DNA from: a virus
IMG/VR virus record: IMGVR_UViG_3300018083_000038
Location: 1 to 51,415 of that record
Strand: one strand, 5' to 3'
DNA: 51,415 bases
Part shown: positions 10,501 through 18,117 of the stretch, piece after piece
How the letters are laid out: each line of letters begins with the position of its first letter
Numbering within the stretch: the first letter of the stretch is position 1
Program-made: the position numbers and the translations under genes
Notes under the pieces: generated by a model
The model's input: only the letters and a program-made list of their open reading frames with translations
Told to the model about the DNA's origin: nothing
Database searches by the model: none

Positions 10501-10839
10501 ATAACAGGTGGCGCGCAAACAATTCAACTACCTACAAATTCGGTTTCTCTTAGTGGAACCGGAAGCACCGACGATGTCCTGGTTACGGCTTATTTGTGGA
10601 CGCAGATAAGCGGGCCATCGACGGCTACAATCACAACACCAAATGCATCCACTACCAGTATGACAAATTTAGTGGCCGGTGTTTATTTCTTCCAGCTGCA
10701 GGTAAGTGATGCTGGCGGATTAACAGATACAGACATTGTTCAGATAACAGTATTAGCCGCAGATCCTCCGGATCCGCCGATAATCGGTGGCCGGCCAGCC
10801 ATTGGAGGAAACATAAAATTTTTACCACGAATCCCTTAA
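7531..10839 (+). CDS. Giant secreted protein: TIM-barrel-like domain followed by six PKD-like repeats
   Basis: This 1102-residue protein begins with a signal peptide (cleavage near residue 23). Residues about 25-400 look like a DUF4832/glycosidase-like barrel (FNNASASDSTIIFNDLDEFF, MGVRFRIMS, then YDIGYNGCYSE), followed to about residue 510 by a beta domain. Residues about 515-1080 are six Ig/PKD repeats of about 90 residues each, opening with variants of APVANAGPNQ and closing with VTDxxGLT-type strands. The C-terminal tail has no obvious sorting domain. It probably binds or cuts surface polysaccharide. Catalytic residues are not assigned. The next gene carries the same parts in the opposite order. 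Confidence 0.65.
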   Translation: MKTLRTILIWALCACFVTNVSSQVNFSFTPIPLTTDFIRPQASFTLWNEQDAFLGTMHIPTTTGQPMQDAYHRFGMTQFFNNASASDSTIIFNDLDEFFNMAIDHKMGVRFRIMSLCNNCGNPPQDNFNNQVSYDNGWQVVPQFLHNLQQAEPVAANRDWFSTRGDQDAWVPNPNSPQFQRWVRKLSLAVKNHINSTSHNGVNYGDVLKIYDIGYNGCYSEQHYNCLCDNISEIPAGARHNPNDAGVIELIDAQTDAFGGDQRWKLVIPFNAFDAIWLPHTYNTVNYGNYILNHPDSIGWINDHIGADEGYDHSYLEDNTRINNAKLMNRWKFTPIGGEPVEWGSPSGRAAVPQYVQDYHMSFVGNGNLNGVFTNNNTTEANNFRLGSRLAGYRLRLTGGSANAGASLTINLNWLNEGGAPPYYNWTVQYLIKNGATTVSTLTSSFNPRYFQPSGAAVTKTDVFGIPAIPVGTYGLYVIVKDPLNYLPAMPLAITPQQSDGSYFLGNLTLGGGTNTPPVANAGPNQSISTTSVSLNGSSSSDPDGTISTYAWSQVGSTPNVATIVSASSANTNVTGLIAGVYVFNLTVTDDDGATASDQVQITVSSGNQPPIVDAGVNASICPPTTQVTVSATGSDDVAIISYVWTQVTGPNVATIPSGGAFQSGNITGLITGTYVFRVTVTDGGGLTAFDDKTVSVNISCNTAPIANAGPNQTIFQPASSVTLTGSGTDNGTITAYAWTQVGGPVTASITSPSSATTGVTGLSNVGAYIFRLTVTDNTGLTGIDDVQITVQPAGNGTPVANAGADQVITLPTNSVTVSSSASTDDVAIVSRLWTKTSGPSSFSITSPTSVSTSITLLTAGVYTFRITVTDGSALTDFDEVTITVLSASNAAPVANAGTNQNINLPTSSTTVNGSASTDDVGITVYLWTKVSGPAGGTITTPNSVSTTITALQVGTYVFRLRVQDAAGLFDTDDITIVVITAANNAPVAVITGGAQTIQLPTNSVSLSGTGSTDDVLVTAYLWTQISGPSTATITTPNASTTSMTNLVAGVYFFQLQVSDAGGLTDTDIVQITVLAADPPDPPIIGGRPAIGGNIKFLPRIP

Positions 10840-10848
10840 ACAAAATAT

Positions 10849-13269
10849 ATGAATAAAATTCTTTCATTTTTAGTCTCCTGCCTTTTGCTGATAACTACAG
10901 CACAGGCACAAACGACAATCATTGAGAAGGACCTGGATACGGTTGTTCTCGCAAGTCCGGATTGTATTGTTGCTGTAAAAAAATATGTGCCGCCAACGAT
11001 AAACCAGCGGCCATTCGCCAGGGCCGGTTCTGATTTCTCAATTACGCTTCCATTGTCGCAATTTCAGTTAGACGCCACAGCTTCCAGTGATCCGGATGGA
11101 TTTTTAAAAAGTTATGGATGGCGGAAGATTGCAGGGCCTGCAATAACAATGCCAATTACAAGCCGGGCAATTATTTCGGTTACAAATGCCTCTACCGTTG
11201 GGATTTATTCTTTTGAACTAAGGGTTGTTGATAACCTGGGATTGATGGCAGCTGATACGATAAAAGTTGCGGTGATTAATCCGGTACCAATAAACCAGCC
11301 GCCAATAGCCAGCGCCGGGCCTGATATTACAATAACACTGCCACAGAGTTCAGTTCAATTAGATGGATCTCATTCATCAGACATTGATGGCATTGTTCAG
11401 TCTTTTGCCTGGAGAAGAATATCCGGGGTCCCTGTTACGATCACCGATGCCAATAGATCAATAGCAACGGTATCCAATCTTAAACAAGGAGTTTACGTCT
11501 TTGAATTGCGAGTTGGTGATAATTCAGGAGTATTCAGAAACGACACTGTTAGGGTAACTGTAAACCCGGCGATTGTGGTAAACCAGCCGCCAAATGCTGT
11601 GGCCGTTGCGGCTCCTTCGACGATTACATTGCCGACAACAACTGTAAATTTAAGCGCGGCTTCTTCAACAGACGCGGATGGCGCCATACTTTCCTGGTTG
11701 TGGGAAAAGGTCGCCGGTCCGCCTGTGGGAACAATAGCAAATGTTTCTGCAAGTGAATCTGTCGTTACCGGTTTGACAACTGCCGGGAATTATACATATC
11801 GACTAACCGTTACCGATAATGACGGCGCAAGTTCTTCTGTCAATGTTTCTGTTATAGTCAATTCCGAAATAATAGTTGATCCACCGAATGGTCAGGACTT
11901 CAATTTTTCACTGACTAAAAACACTTCATTTAAGCCAAGGAAATTCTCAGGAACCGAAGATTGGAATGGTCAGTATTATACATCTTTTCCAAATGGTTAT
12001 CAGGATAAATATTTCAGGTATTGCTGGACCGATATAGAGAAACAAACACAAGGCAATTATGTCTGGACAAGATTTGATCAGGAATTTCTAAAAGCCATCA
12101 ATGCCGGCGCTAAGTTCTCCTTTGGCATAATGACCGTATGCGATAGCGACGATTTTCTTGCTGAAGAAATAATCAATGGATCTTCTTCGCGCTATCCAAA
12201 ATATGTACATGACCGGATGCAATCTGAATCCATAAAGGATTTTGCAAAGAACGGTCAATGGATTCCAAACTGGAATAGCGCTTTCTTCCTTGACAGATTC
12301 GATGCTTTATTAAAGGCTATTCAATCGCATATAGTTTCAAAAGGATGGCAGGATAAAATCAACTACGTTGATATTCGCGGGTATGGCCAATGGGGTGAAT
12401 GGCACTCTGTAGGTTTTGGTCAGCCTGTTTCTTCCATGCCTGCCGGCACAAGGCCAACAGTTGCAACGTACAAAAGATTTGTTGATGGCCACATTGCTGC
12501 CTTCCCGGATTATCAGTTAGTGATGTTGCTTGCAGCCCTCGATGCTGAGTGGTTGGATAATACCATGACCCCGAAAGAGGTCACCGATTATATTCTTAAA
12601 GCAAAGAATAATGTCGGTTTAATCGGAATAAGAAGGGATCAGTGGGGTGCTACGGATAACTATGTTCACGATTACCTTGAAAATAACAATCGTAACTGGA
12701 ATGGAGGCCCAGCCTTCAAGACGATCATCATGGAACGGTATAAGACTGCGCCATGGGTAGGTGAACCAATGGGCCCGGGTAGTAACCTTTCAGACTTACC
12801 AAGACAGGTCACCTTCTATCATGCAAATAGTGTCGGTAACGGAAACTATACTGCCGATGCAACAAGTCAAGGTCATTTCAAAAATGCAGAAGCTGCTGCC
12901 GGCTATCGCCTTGCTTTAGGAAATGGTGATGGTAAGTTTTCAAAATCTTCATTGACGGTTAATATGTCAATAGAAAACTTTGGCAACACGCCATGCTATG
13001 AGGCATACGACCTGGTATATGAATTAAGAAATTCTTCAGGGGCTAAGGTTGCCAGTTTCACAAGCAACTGGAAAGCCAGGTTAAAACTTCCGGGTACTTA
13101 TTCAACGGGTGCTGAAACATGGATCATTTCATCACCACTTCCTGCAGGAACTTATTCATTAGTGGCAACATTTAAAAACAGTTATAGAAGCATGCCTTTG
13201 TTCAACAATGGACAAGGCTCGGATGGATATATAATATTAAAAACAGGATTAACAGTTTCAAACCAGTAA
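10849..13269 (+). CDS. Giant secreted protein: three PKD-like repeats followed by a TIM-barrel-like domain
   Basis: This 806-residue protein has a signal peptide (MNKILSFLVSCLLLITTAQA). Three PKD-like repeats cover residues about 50-345 (each opening INQPPIASAGPD-like). Residues about 350-680 form a glycosidase-like barrel: FRYCWTDIEKQTQGNYVW, FSFGIMTVCD, VDIRGYGQWGEWH and MLLAALDAEW are typical barrel-strand segments with candidate acidic residues. A beta domain (residues about 690-806) with GNYTADATSQGHF ends the chain. The PKD and barrel parts are paralogous to the upstream gene but shuffled. A DUF4832-type glycoside hydrolase role is an inference. Confidence 0.65.
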   Translation: MNKILSFLVSCLLLITTAQAQTTIIEKDLDTVVLASPDCIVAVKKYVPPTINQRPFARAGSDFSITLPLSQFQLDATASSDPDGFLKSYGWRKIAGPAITMPITSRAIISVTNASTVGIYSFELRVVDNLGLMAADTIKVAVINPVPINQPPIASAGPDITITLPQSSVQLDGSHSSDIDGIVQSFAWRRISGVPVTITDANRSIATVSNLKQGVYVFELRVGDNSGVFRNDTVRVTVNPAIVVNQPPNAVAVAAPSTITLPTTTVNLSAASSTDADGAILSWLWEKVAGPPVGTIANVSASESVVTGLTTAGNYTYRLTVTDNDGASSSVNVSVIVNSEIIVDPPNGQDFNFSLTKNTSFKPRKFSGTEDWNGQYYTSFPNGYQDKYFRYCWTDIEKQTQGNYVWTRFDQEFLKAINAGAKFSFGIMTVCDSDDFLAEEIINGSSSRYPKYVHDRMQSESIKDFAKNGQWIPNWNSAFFLDRFDALLKAIQSHIVSKGWQDKINYVDIRGYGQWGEWHSVGFGQPVSSMPAGTRPTVATYKRFVDGHIAAFPDYQLVMLLAALDAEWLDNTMTPKEVTDYILKAKNNVGLIGIRRDQWGATDNYVHDYLENNNRNWNGGPAFKTIIMERYKTAPWVGEPMGPGSNLSDLPRQVTFYHANSVGNGNYTADATSQGHFKNAEAAAGYRLALGNGDGKFSKSSLTVNMSIENFGNTPCYEAYDLVYELRNSSGAKVASFTSNWKARLKLPGTYSTGAETWIISSPLPAGTYSLVATFKNSYRSMPLFNNGQGSDGYIILKTGLTVSNQ

Positions 13270-13298
13270 CCTGAAAAACTAACGAGTGATGAAAGAGG

Positions 13299-13421
13299 AT
13301 GCCGGTCCTTCTTTACTTATTTATTGCGCTGATAGGAGCAGCTGGGATTGCCGAATTGAAGGGCTTTTTGGCAAGGAGGAAAGGTGTCATCGAAAAGAGA
13401 AAGCAGAATAATATTTTATGA
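13299..13421 (+). CDS. Tiny membrane protein of the lysis-like cassette
   Basis: This 40-residue reading frame (MPVLLYLFIALIGAAGIAEL, then a basic tail ARRKGVIEKRKQ) has one N-terminal membrane helix and a positively charged end. Its stop overlaps the next start (ATGA at 13418), which supports translation. It fills most of the gap between the giant protein and the coiled-coil anchor. A role in lysis or as a regulator of the holin is plausible from position only. Confidence 0.5.
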   Translation: MPVLLYLFIALIGAAGIAELKGFLARRKGVIEKRKQNNIL

Positions 13422-13756
13422 AACTACTGGTCATAACATTTGCCGAAATAGCTGCATGGGCTTCACCCGTTTTAAGCGGTGTGCTAATGTGGGTATTACG
13501 CGGGAAAAGGGAATCTGCTGCTCAACTGCGTAAGCTGGATGTTGAAACCGATGGGTTGGAATTAGAAAACCTGCACCTGGCTACTAAGATTTGGAAAGAT
13601 ATGGTCCGGGAGCTGCAGGTGGAAGTAAACCAATTGAGAGTTCAGGTCCAGAAATTAAGCCACCAGGTTTTGGCATTCAGCCTGGAAAATACATCGCTGA
13701 AAGAAGAATTGGCATCGCTTCAACAACTGATTAAAGAAAAAACAAACGGTAATTAA
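13418..13756 (+). CDS. Membrane-anchored coiled-coil protein (spanin-like)
   Basis: This 112-residue protein has an N-terminal hydrophobic segment (residues about 4-27) and then a long charged coiled coil (residues about 35-110) rich in Leu, Glu and Gln heptads. One membrane anchor with a periplasmic coiled coil is the form of an inner-membrane spanin, which disrupts the outer membrane at lysis. The neighbouring holin-like and peptidoglycan-enzyme-like genes fit. No partner lipoprotein is seen nearby, and the topology (spanin or cytoplasmic coil) is not settled. Confidence 0.5.
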   Translation: MKLLVITFAEIAAWASPVLSGVLMWVLRGKRESAAQLRKLDVETDGLELENLHLATKIWKDMVRELQVEVNQLRVQVQKLSHQVLAFSLENTSLKEELASLQQLIKEKTNGN

Positions 13757-13780
13757 TTTTTAAACAATAATTCTATTCTT

Positions 13781-14068
13781 ATGGCAACACAAGCAACAAC
13801 AACATCAAGACAATTCACCCTCAACGGAAGGGATGTAATTAAAGGGCTGATGGTAGCAATATTAAGCCCTGTCGTAACCATTCTGCTTACTTCATTGAAT
13901 GCAGGATCATTAGTTTTTGATTGGAAGGCAATCGGCGCTGTGGCACTGGCTGCCGGGCTGACCTACATCTTGAAAAACTTCCTGACGCCAACAGAAGTGG
14001 TGATCACGGACCCCACAGCGGTTCAGTCAATTAAGGATGGTGATGCTGTGACTGTTAAAAAACAATGA
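13781..14068 (+). CDS. Holin-like membrane protein
   Basis: This 95-residue protein has a short polar N-terminus, two predicted membrane helices (residues about 20-42 and 48-66; VIKGLMVAILSPVVTILLTS and AIGAVALAAGLTYILKNF) and a charged C-terminus. Such small two-helix proteins in a phage lysis cassette are often holins, which open the inner membrane and time lysis. The stop overlaps the next start by ATGA. Holins are diverse, so this is position plus topology. Confidence 0.5.
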   Translation: MATQATTTSRQFTLNGRDVIKGLMVAILSPVVTILLTSLNAGSLVFDWKAIGAVALAAGLTYILKNFLTPTEVVITDPTAVQSIKDGDAVTVKKQ

Positions 14069-14160
14069 AGCGGGGTGCAGTCATAATCCTTTTTATCGCT
14101 TACGCAATAATCGTGGCTGTTACTTTATTATTAGCAACCATATTTTATCATTTTAAATAA
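14065..14160 (+). CDS. 31-residue membrane peptide
   Basis: A 31-residue frame (MKRGAVIILFIAYAIIVAVT, then LLLATIFYHFK) that is almost entirely one membrane helix with a basic N-terminus. Its ATG overlaps the stop of the holin-like gene (ATGA), and it ends five bases before the next start. Tight spacing supports a real gene. It could be an antiholin or small membrane regulator. Confidence 0.45.
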   Translation: MKRGAVIILFIAYAIIVAVTLLLATIFYHFK

Positions 14161-14165
14161 CTGTT

Positions 14166-15233
14166 ATGGATCAATCACAACTGGAAATGGTAATGATGTT
14201 TCAACTTGAAAACATCAGCCGAACAGAAGAAGAATTAACACCGGATTCAATTCACGAAGATTACCTGAAGCCAACGGCAAGGGGAAAAATAGACCCTGCC
14301 CGGGTTTACCAGGATTTAATAGGCTGGACATTCGATGCAAACAACGTGGAAGAAAAGGAGTGGCCAGCAGATTGGAAGAAACTATCAATCCGGGATCTGG
14401 CTTCGAAGCTTCTGATGATCGTTTTTATTTTACTGTTGCCGTTTCTTTCAAAATCACAACTTCAGGTAACCGTTGGTGCTACCAATACTGATTTAAGAGA
14501 GGCTGCCGTTACGATCGGCATATCTTATTTCAAGGCCTTTGACAGTATTTGGAAGCAGAACAACAGGCGCTGGTATGGTAAGAATTCAACCTTCAGTATT
14601 AACCCGGAGTTACACATGCTCACAGGTACCGAAGATGCCTTTTCTTCTATTACTATGAAGGCAACAGGTCTTTTGATGAAGTTTAAAACCACTACTGTTG
14701 CCGGATTGCTGACGCCCAACACGAATACTCTATTTCACACATTCCCTATGTCGCTGGGTATTGAAACAAATAATATGTTCAGTTCAGTGAATGCAATCGT
14801 TGAAGGTGGATGGGTGCCGTGGTACCAGGCTAATGGAGTGAACCTGCCGAAAATATTAAAATCAACAACGGTCGGAGTTTTCCTGCAGGCTGGCTATAAA
14901 ATGTATGTGGATAGTAGCGGCCGGATCCCGGTGGGTGGCGATAAAGATGAAAGCCAGGAACTGCCCGATAAATTCCTGGCCCGGGTAAAAGGATCCTTCG
15001 ATGTGGACACGAAAACAATACTTAAAGTAAGTGGCCTCGATGTGGGTATTGTTGGTGGTGCAGATGTTTGGTTTGACGTGGTGAATGGTGCCACCTATTA
15101 CAGGTTGGAAGGACGTGGCCGGTTTTACATTGATAAGCTAAGATATGTTGATGTTATTTACCAGAAAGGTAGTGGTGCGCCCAACTTCAACCAGGGCGAT
15201 CAGTATGGCGTTGGATTAACAATCACATTCTAA
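14166..15233 (+). CDS. Beta-barrel-like outer membrane protein with N-terminal cytoplasmic extension
   Basis: This 355-residue protein has a hydrophilic acidic segment (residues 1-75), then a hydrophobic signal-like stretch (residues about 80-96; LLMIVFILLLPFLSKSQ), then about 255 residues of alternating beta strands ending in GVGLTITF. A C-terminal Phe is the usual signal for BAM assembly of outer membrane barrels. The in-frame ATG at 14415 would give a protein that begins almost directly with the signal, so either a fused domain or a second start exists. It probably sits in the host outer membrane. A role in lysis or superinfection exclusion is possible. Confidence 0.5.
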   Translation: MDQSQLEMVMMFQLENISRTEEELTPDSIHEDYLKPTARGKIDPARVYQDLIGWTFDANNVEEKEWPADWKKLSIRDLASKLLMIVFILLLPFLSKSQLQVTVGATNTDLREAAVTIGISYFKAFDSIWKQNNRRWYGKNSTFSINPELHMLTGTEDAFSSITMKATGLLMKFKTTTVAGLLTPNTNTLFHTFPMSLGIETNNMFSSVNAIVEGGWVPWYQANGVNLPKILKSTTVGVFLQAGYKMYVDSSGRIPVGGDKDESQELPDKFLARVKGSFDVDTKTILKVSGLDVGIVGGADVWFDVVNGATYYRLEGRGRFYIDKLRYVDVIYQKGSGAPNFNQGDQYGVGLTITF

Positions 15234-15243
15234 TTCATTAATT

Positions 15244-15786
15244 ATGACAAGACCAAAATTGACCCAGCTGGAAGCTGAGGCCATGATAAATAAATTTGCT
15301 CCTTACACAATCGTTGAGCCGGTAAAAGTACTGGCCATTCGTGGATATTACAAGCAAACCATGGGCGATCCGGAATCAAACGATCGTGGCATTTATGATG
15401 ATGCTATTATCCTGATCGGCCCTAATTTCTACAACACTTTCAACGGGAATACGGATCCGTCGAAATATAAACCCGGGATCGCAAAGCTGGTGCCTGGTCT
15501 TCACTATTTCAAAAAAGGTAAGCATGGCATCAGCCGCCCGGGTGGCGGCTATTTTGCTTTTCGGCCAGATACGCCTGACGAAGGATTAGATGTTACCAGA
15601 GACGGTAAAACAGGCGTCTTCAGGGGCATTGCAATTAATATTCATAAGGGCGGAGAGATATATACTAATAGTGCCGGCTGTCAAACGCTGTGGCCATCAC
15701 AATGGTTGGAGTTCCAGACGAAGGCTTACGATATGATGACCACGGAAGGGCAGCGGAGGCTTCCCTATTTACTTGTGGAAGATTAG
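15244..15786 (+). CDS. Putative peptidoglycan enzyme (L,D-transpeptidase/endolysin-like)
   Basis: This 180-residue protein has no signal peptide. The N-terminal part has the pattern AIRGYYKQTMGDPESND, and the C-terminal part holds a His (INIHKGGE) followed by TNSAGCQTLWP. The order His, then Ser-x-Gly-Cys resembles the active site of YkuD-type L,D-transpeptidase folds, which act on peptidoglycan. Position after the holin-like genes supports a lysis role. The match is loose: the usual SHGC is SAGC here. Another structural or hydrolase role is possible. Confidence 0.45.
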   Translation: MTRPKLTQLEAEAMINKFAPYTIVEPVKVLAIRGYYKQTMGDPESNDRGIYDDAIILIGPNFYNTFNGNTDPSKYKPGIAKLVPGLHYFKKGKHGISRPGGGYFAFRPDTPDEGLDVTRDGKTGVFRGIAINIHKGGEIYTNSAGCQTLWPSQWLEFQTKAYDMMTTEGQRRLPYLLVED

Positions 15787-15815
15787 TGGGTGGAATTATT
15801 TTTTAATATTCAAAC

Positions 15816-16676
15816 ATGCCAAAGAAAAAGTCTGGTGGAATCAAAAACATTGTTGTCATCAGTGATACTCATTGCGGCTGCAGAATGGGTTTATGTCACC
15901 CTAATGGAATGCCGATAGATGACGGGGGTACGGTATTGCCGAGTCAGTTACAGTTGAAAGTATGGGCTTGGTGGGAAGAATTTTGGGGCGAGTGGGTGCC
16001 TATGGCGACAAAGGGAGAACCGTATGTCGTTGTTCACAACGGCGATGCGATTGACGGAGTGCATCATAATTCCACCACGCAGATGAGTCATAACCTGCAA
16101 GACCAGGTGGATCTTGCTTATGATATTTTAAAACCGGTAGTTGACAAATGCGATGGCCGGTATTATCATATCCGGGGAACGGAGGCACACGTTTCAAAAT
16201 CAGGAAGAGAGGAAGAAAATCTGGCTAAGATGCTTGACGCTATTCCAACTATTGACAACAGTAAGAAGCAGCACGCCAGGTGGGAGTTATGGCTGGAAAT
16301 GGGCGGCGAGTTAATACATTTCCTGCATCACATTGGAACGACAGCCAGTTCAGCGCATGAGTCAAGTGCGGTAAATGCTGAGATTAGTGCAATGTTGCAT
16401 GAATCGGCCAGGTGGGGCTTAAAAAAGCCGACGATCGTTGTCCGGTCGCATAGGCATAGAAGTATTGAAGTCCGATTGCCATCACAGAACAACAGGTATA
16501 TAACCGGAGTGGTGACACCAGCTTGGCAATTAAAAACACCGTTTACCTACAAGATCGCTGGCGCAAGATTGGCGCCACCGCAGATTGGAGGAATATTGAT
16601 CCGACTCGGTGATGAAGGCATATTCACAAAGACATTCGTAAAAGACATTAAAGGATCTCCAACAGTATTTATATGA
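15816..16676 (+). CDS. Metallophosphoesterase
   Basis: This 286-residue protein has calcineurin-like metallophosphoesterase motifs: SDTH (D17, H19), HNGD (H74-D77), RGTEAHV (about residues 126-132) and a late HRH (R210-H214). These would bind two metal ions and cleave phosphate esters; the substrate (nucleic acid, nucleotide or protein) is not shown. It follows the peptidoglycan-enzyme-like gene by 29 bases and overlaps the next gene by four bases. Such enzymes are frequent phage accessories. Its role in infection is unknown. Confidence 0.7.
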   Translation: MPKKKSGGIKNIVVISDTHCGCRMGLCHPNGMPIDDGGTVLPSQLQLKVWAWWEEFWGEWVPMATKGEPYVVVHNGDAIDGVHHNSTTQMSHNLQDQVDLAYDILKPVVDKCDGRYYHIRGTEAHVSKSGREEENLAKMLDAIPTIDNSKKQHARWELWLEMGGELIHFLHHIGTTASSAHESSAVNAEISAMLHESARWGLKKPTIVVRSHRHRSIEVRLPSQNNRYITGVVTPAWQLKTPFTYKIAGARLAPPQIGGILIRLGDEGIFTKTFVKDIKGSPTVFI

Positions 16677-16957
16677 AAAAGCCAATCGTTCCTGCGGAAA
16701 AGAAAGTAACAAAACGAAAACCGTCACCTAAGATTACTATGGACGAGTGGATCAATGCCACGTTTAATAATACACTACCCGAAAGACCGTCAAATTCAAT
16801 TACAACAGAAGAGCTTTCAAAAAAGACCGGACTATCATATAGCCAGGTTTCTAATATTTTAAGAAAAATGTGGCGAGATGGAAATGCGACAAGAGGTAAA
16901 TGTTTTATAGATGGGAGGGTAACGACATTCTATATACCAAAGGAATTTCAAACGTGA
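16673..16957 (+). CDS. Winged helix-turn-helix protein
   Basis: This 94-residue basic protein has a Lys-rich N-terminus (residues 1-22) and a winged-helix-like domain. The segment ITTEELSKKTGLSYSQVSNI reads as helix-turn-helix and the C-terminal strands (KCFIDGRVTTFYIP) as a wing. It would bind DNA and may regulate late or neighbouring genes. Its ATGA start overlaps the phosphoesterase stop. Confidence 0.6.
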   Translation: MKKPIVPAEKKVTKRKPSPKITMDEWINATFNNTLPERPSNSITTEELSKKTGLSYSQVSNILRKMWRDGNATRGKCFIDGRVTTFYIPKEFQT

Positions 16958-16960
16958 GAA

Positions 16961-17212
16961 ATGGGTATGGAAACTTTAACAATGTGTAGAGACAGCTTGT
17001 GCCCGATGAAAGGTCGGTGCCTTCGTTATACAGCGAAGCCTGGTTTACTGGTGCAAAAATATTTCACACAGTCACCGCGAAACCTGGATGGCACCTGCAG
17101 CGAGTTTTGGAGTGACACAGCGCAGTTAATTCATGAACAGTTAAATGATCTGCTACATGGAAGATCAGGAAAAAACGGAACCAACAAAAACGGATCCGGA
17201 GGATCAGTTTGA
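16961..17212 (+). CDS. Small Cys-rich hypothetical protein
   Basis: This 83-residue protein has an early Cys cluster (CRDSLCPMKGRCLRY, C9/C14/C20) that could hold a metal, plus one more Cys near residue 48. The tail is Gly/Ser/Asn rich. ATGs at 16961 and 16967 are both possible starts. It follows the HTH gene by three bases, and the next gene starts inside it. Confidence 0.45.
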   Translation: MGMETLTMCRDSLCPMKGRCLRYTAKPGLLVQKYFTQSPRNLDGTCSEFWSDTAQLIHEQLNDLLHGRSGKNGTNKNGSGGSV

Positions 17213-17420
17213 GGACGAGGTATCGGATCATATCCTGAACCTTTCCGGTGCTTTCAACAGCCTGATGGAGGTAGATAGCGGATTATTATCTAAAGTGAGG
17301 CAGGGGAAACTGGCAAAGATGAAACGACAGATATTCGATGCATTGGTTTATTACTGTGATTGCCTACCGGAGCCAGAAAAGAAGGAAGAAGATAAAAGTA
17401 ATACAGAAGAAACTTTGTAA
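17157..17420 (+). CDS. Small acidic hypothetical protein
   Basis: An 87-residue protein if the ATG at 17157 is used (a longer form from 17145 is possible). It is acidic at both ends and has a helical core (LSGAFNSLMEVDSGLLSKVR). It overlaps the upstream Cys-rich gene by about 56 bases in another frame and lies at the end of the late operon, before a terminator. No family is recognised. Confidence 0.45.
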   Translation: MEDQEKTEPTKTDPEDQFEDEVSDHILNLSGAFNSLMEVDSGLLSKVRQGKLAKMKRQIFDALVYYCDCLPEPEKKEEDKSNTEETL

Positions 17421-17471
17421 CAGAATATAGCGATTGTTTTTGGATTTTTTTCAGCAGTTAGTTTTGGTTGC

Positions 17472-17504
17472 GGCCTTGCGTTTCTACGCAGGGCCTATTT
17501 TTTT
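17472..17504 (+). terminator. Rho-independent terminator ending the late/lysis operon
   Basis: A 9-bp stem (GGCCTTGCG at 17472-17480 pairing with CGCAGGGCC at 17487-17495, one G-U pair) with a 6-nt loop is followed by TATTTTTTT. It separates the late cassette from the glycan island. Confidence 0.8.
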
Positions 17505-17547
17505 ATAAATGTGCTAATTAAAAAACAACATAATGTAGTAAATTAAT

Positions 17548-17555
17548 TACTTTTG
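17548..17555 (+). promoter_or_regulatory. Candidate -7 promoter element of the glycan island
   Basis: TACTTTTG matches the Bacteroidota TAnnTTTG -7 consensus and lies 22 bases before the first ATG of the island, just after a terminator. No clear TTTG -33 box is present at the usual distance, so it is a weak call. Confidence 0.4.
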
Positions 17556-17577
17556 GCGGCAACCGAAAGGAAATTCA

Positions 17578-18117
17578 ATGCCTATTCATTTCATTCAGCC
17601 TTTTAGTTTTTCAAAGGATTTGGGAGTCGCATACAACCAGTCCATGGCATTGATACCTGACGGCGATTATGCCTGCATCAGGGACATCGATACACTCTTC
17701 CTGACTCCCAACACTCCCAACCTAATCCAGAAATACATTGACGCCTATCCTGATGCTGTACTTACCTGCTTAACAAATCGGGTCAGCCATTACAGCAAAC
17801 TGCAGTTATATGAAGGAATAGTAAATGAAAATCCGGATATCATGTACCACGGCAGGATTGCACTGGAGCTGGAGCAGCTGCCTATTGGCGTAAGAAGAAT
17901 TACAAGCTTTCTCTCCGGCTTTTTAATGGTTGTTTCAAAGAAGATCTGGCGCAGGTTCCCTTTTCCGGAAACGGGGAAATGCCTGGGCGTTGACACCGAC
18001 TGGAGTAAGAAGCTGATCAAAAACGGGGTGCCGATTTATTCAATGCAATCCGTTTACATTTTTCATATATACAGGTTATTTACCGGAGTTCAGGACAAAA
18101 GCCACTTAAAAGTATGA
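17578..18117 (+). CDS. Glycosyltransferase family 2-like protein
   Basis: This 179-residue protein looks like a compact GT-A glycosyltransferase. The segment YACIRDIDTLFL carries an Asp-x-Asp (DID) near residue 38 that would bind a metal and nucleotide sugar. The middle is consistent with an acceptor-binding region (SGFLMVVSKKIWRRFPF), and LGVDTDWSKKLIKNG supports a GT2-type end. It is shorter than full GT2 enzymes (about 250 residues), lacking an obvious N-terminal nucleotide-binding strand. It opens the island and overlaps the next gene by ATGA. Confidence 0.6.
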   Translation: MPIHFIQPFSFSKDLGVAYNQSMALIPDGDYACIRDIDTLFLTPNTPNLIQKYIDAYPDAVLTCLTNRVSHYSKLQLYEGIVNENPDIMYHGRIALELEQLPIGVRRITSFLSGFLMVVSKKIWRRFPFPETGKCLGVDTDWSKKLIKNGVPIYSMQSVYIFHIYRLFTGVQDKSHLKV

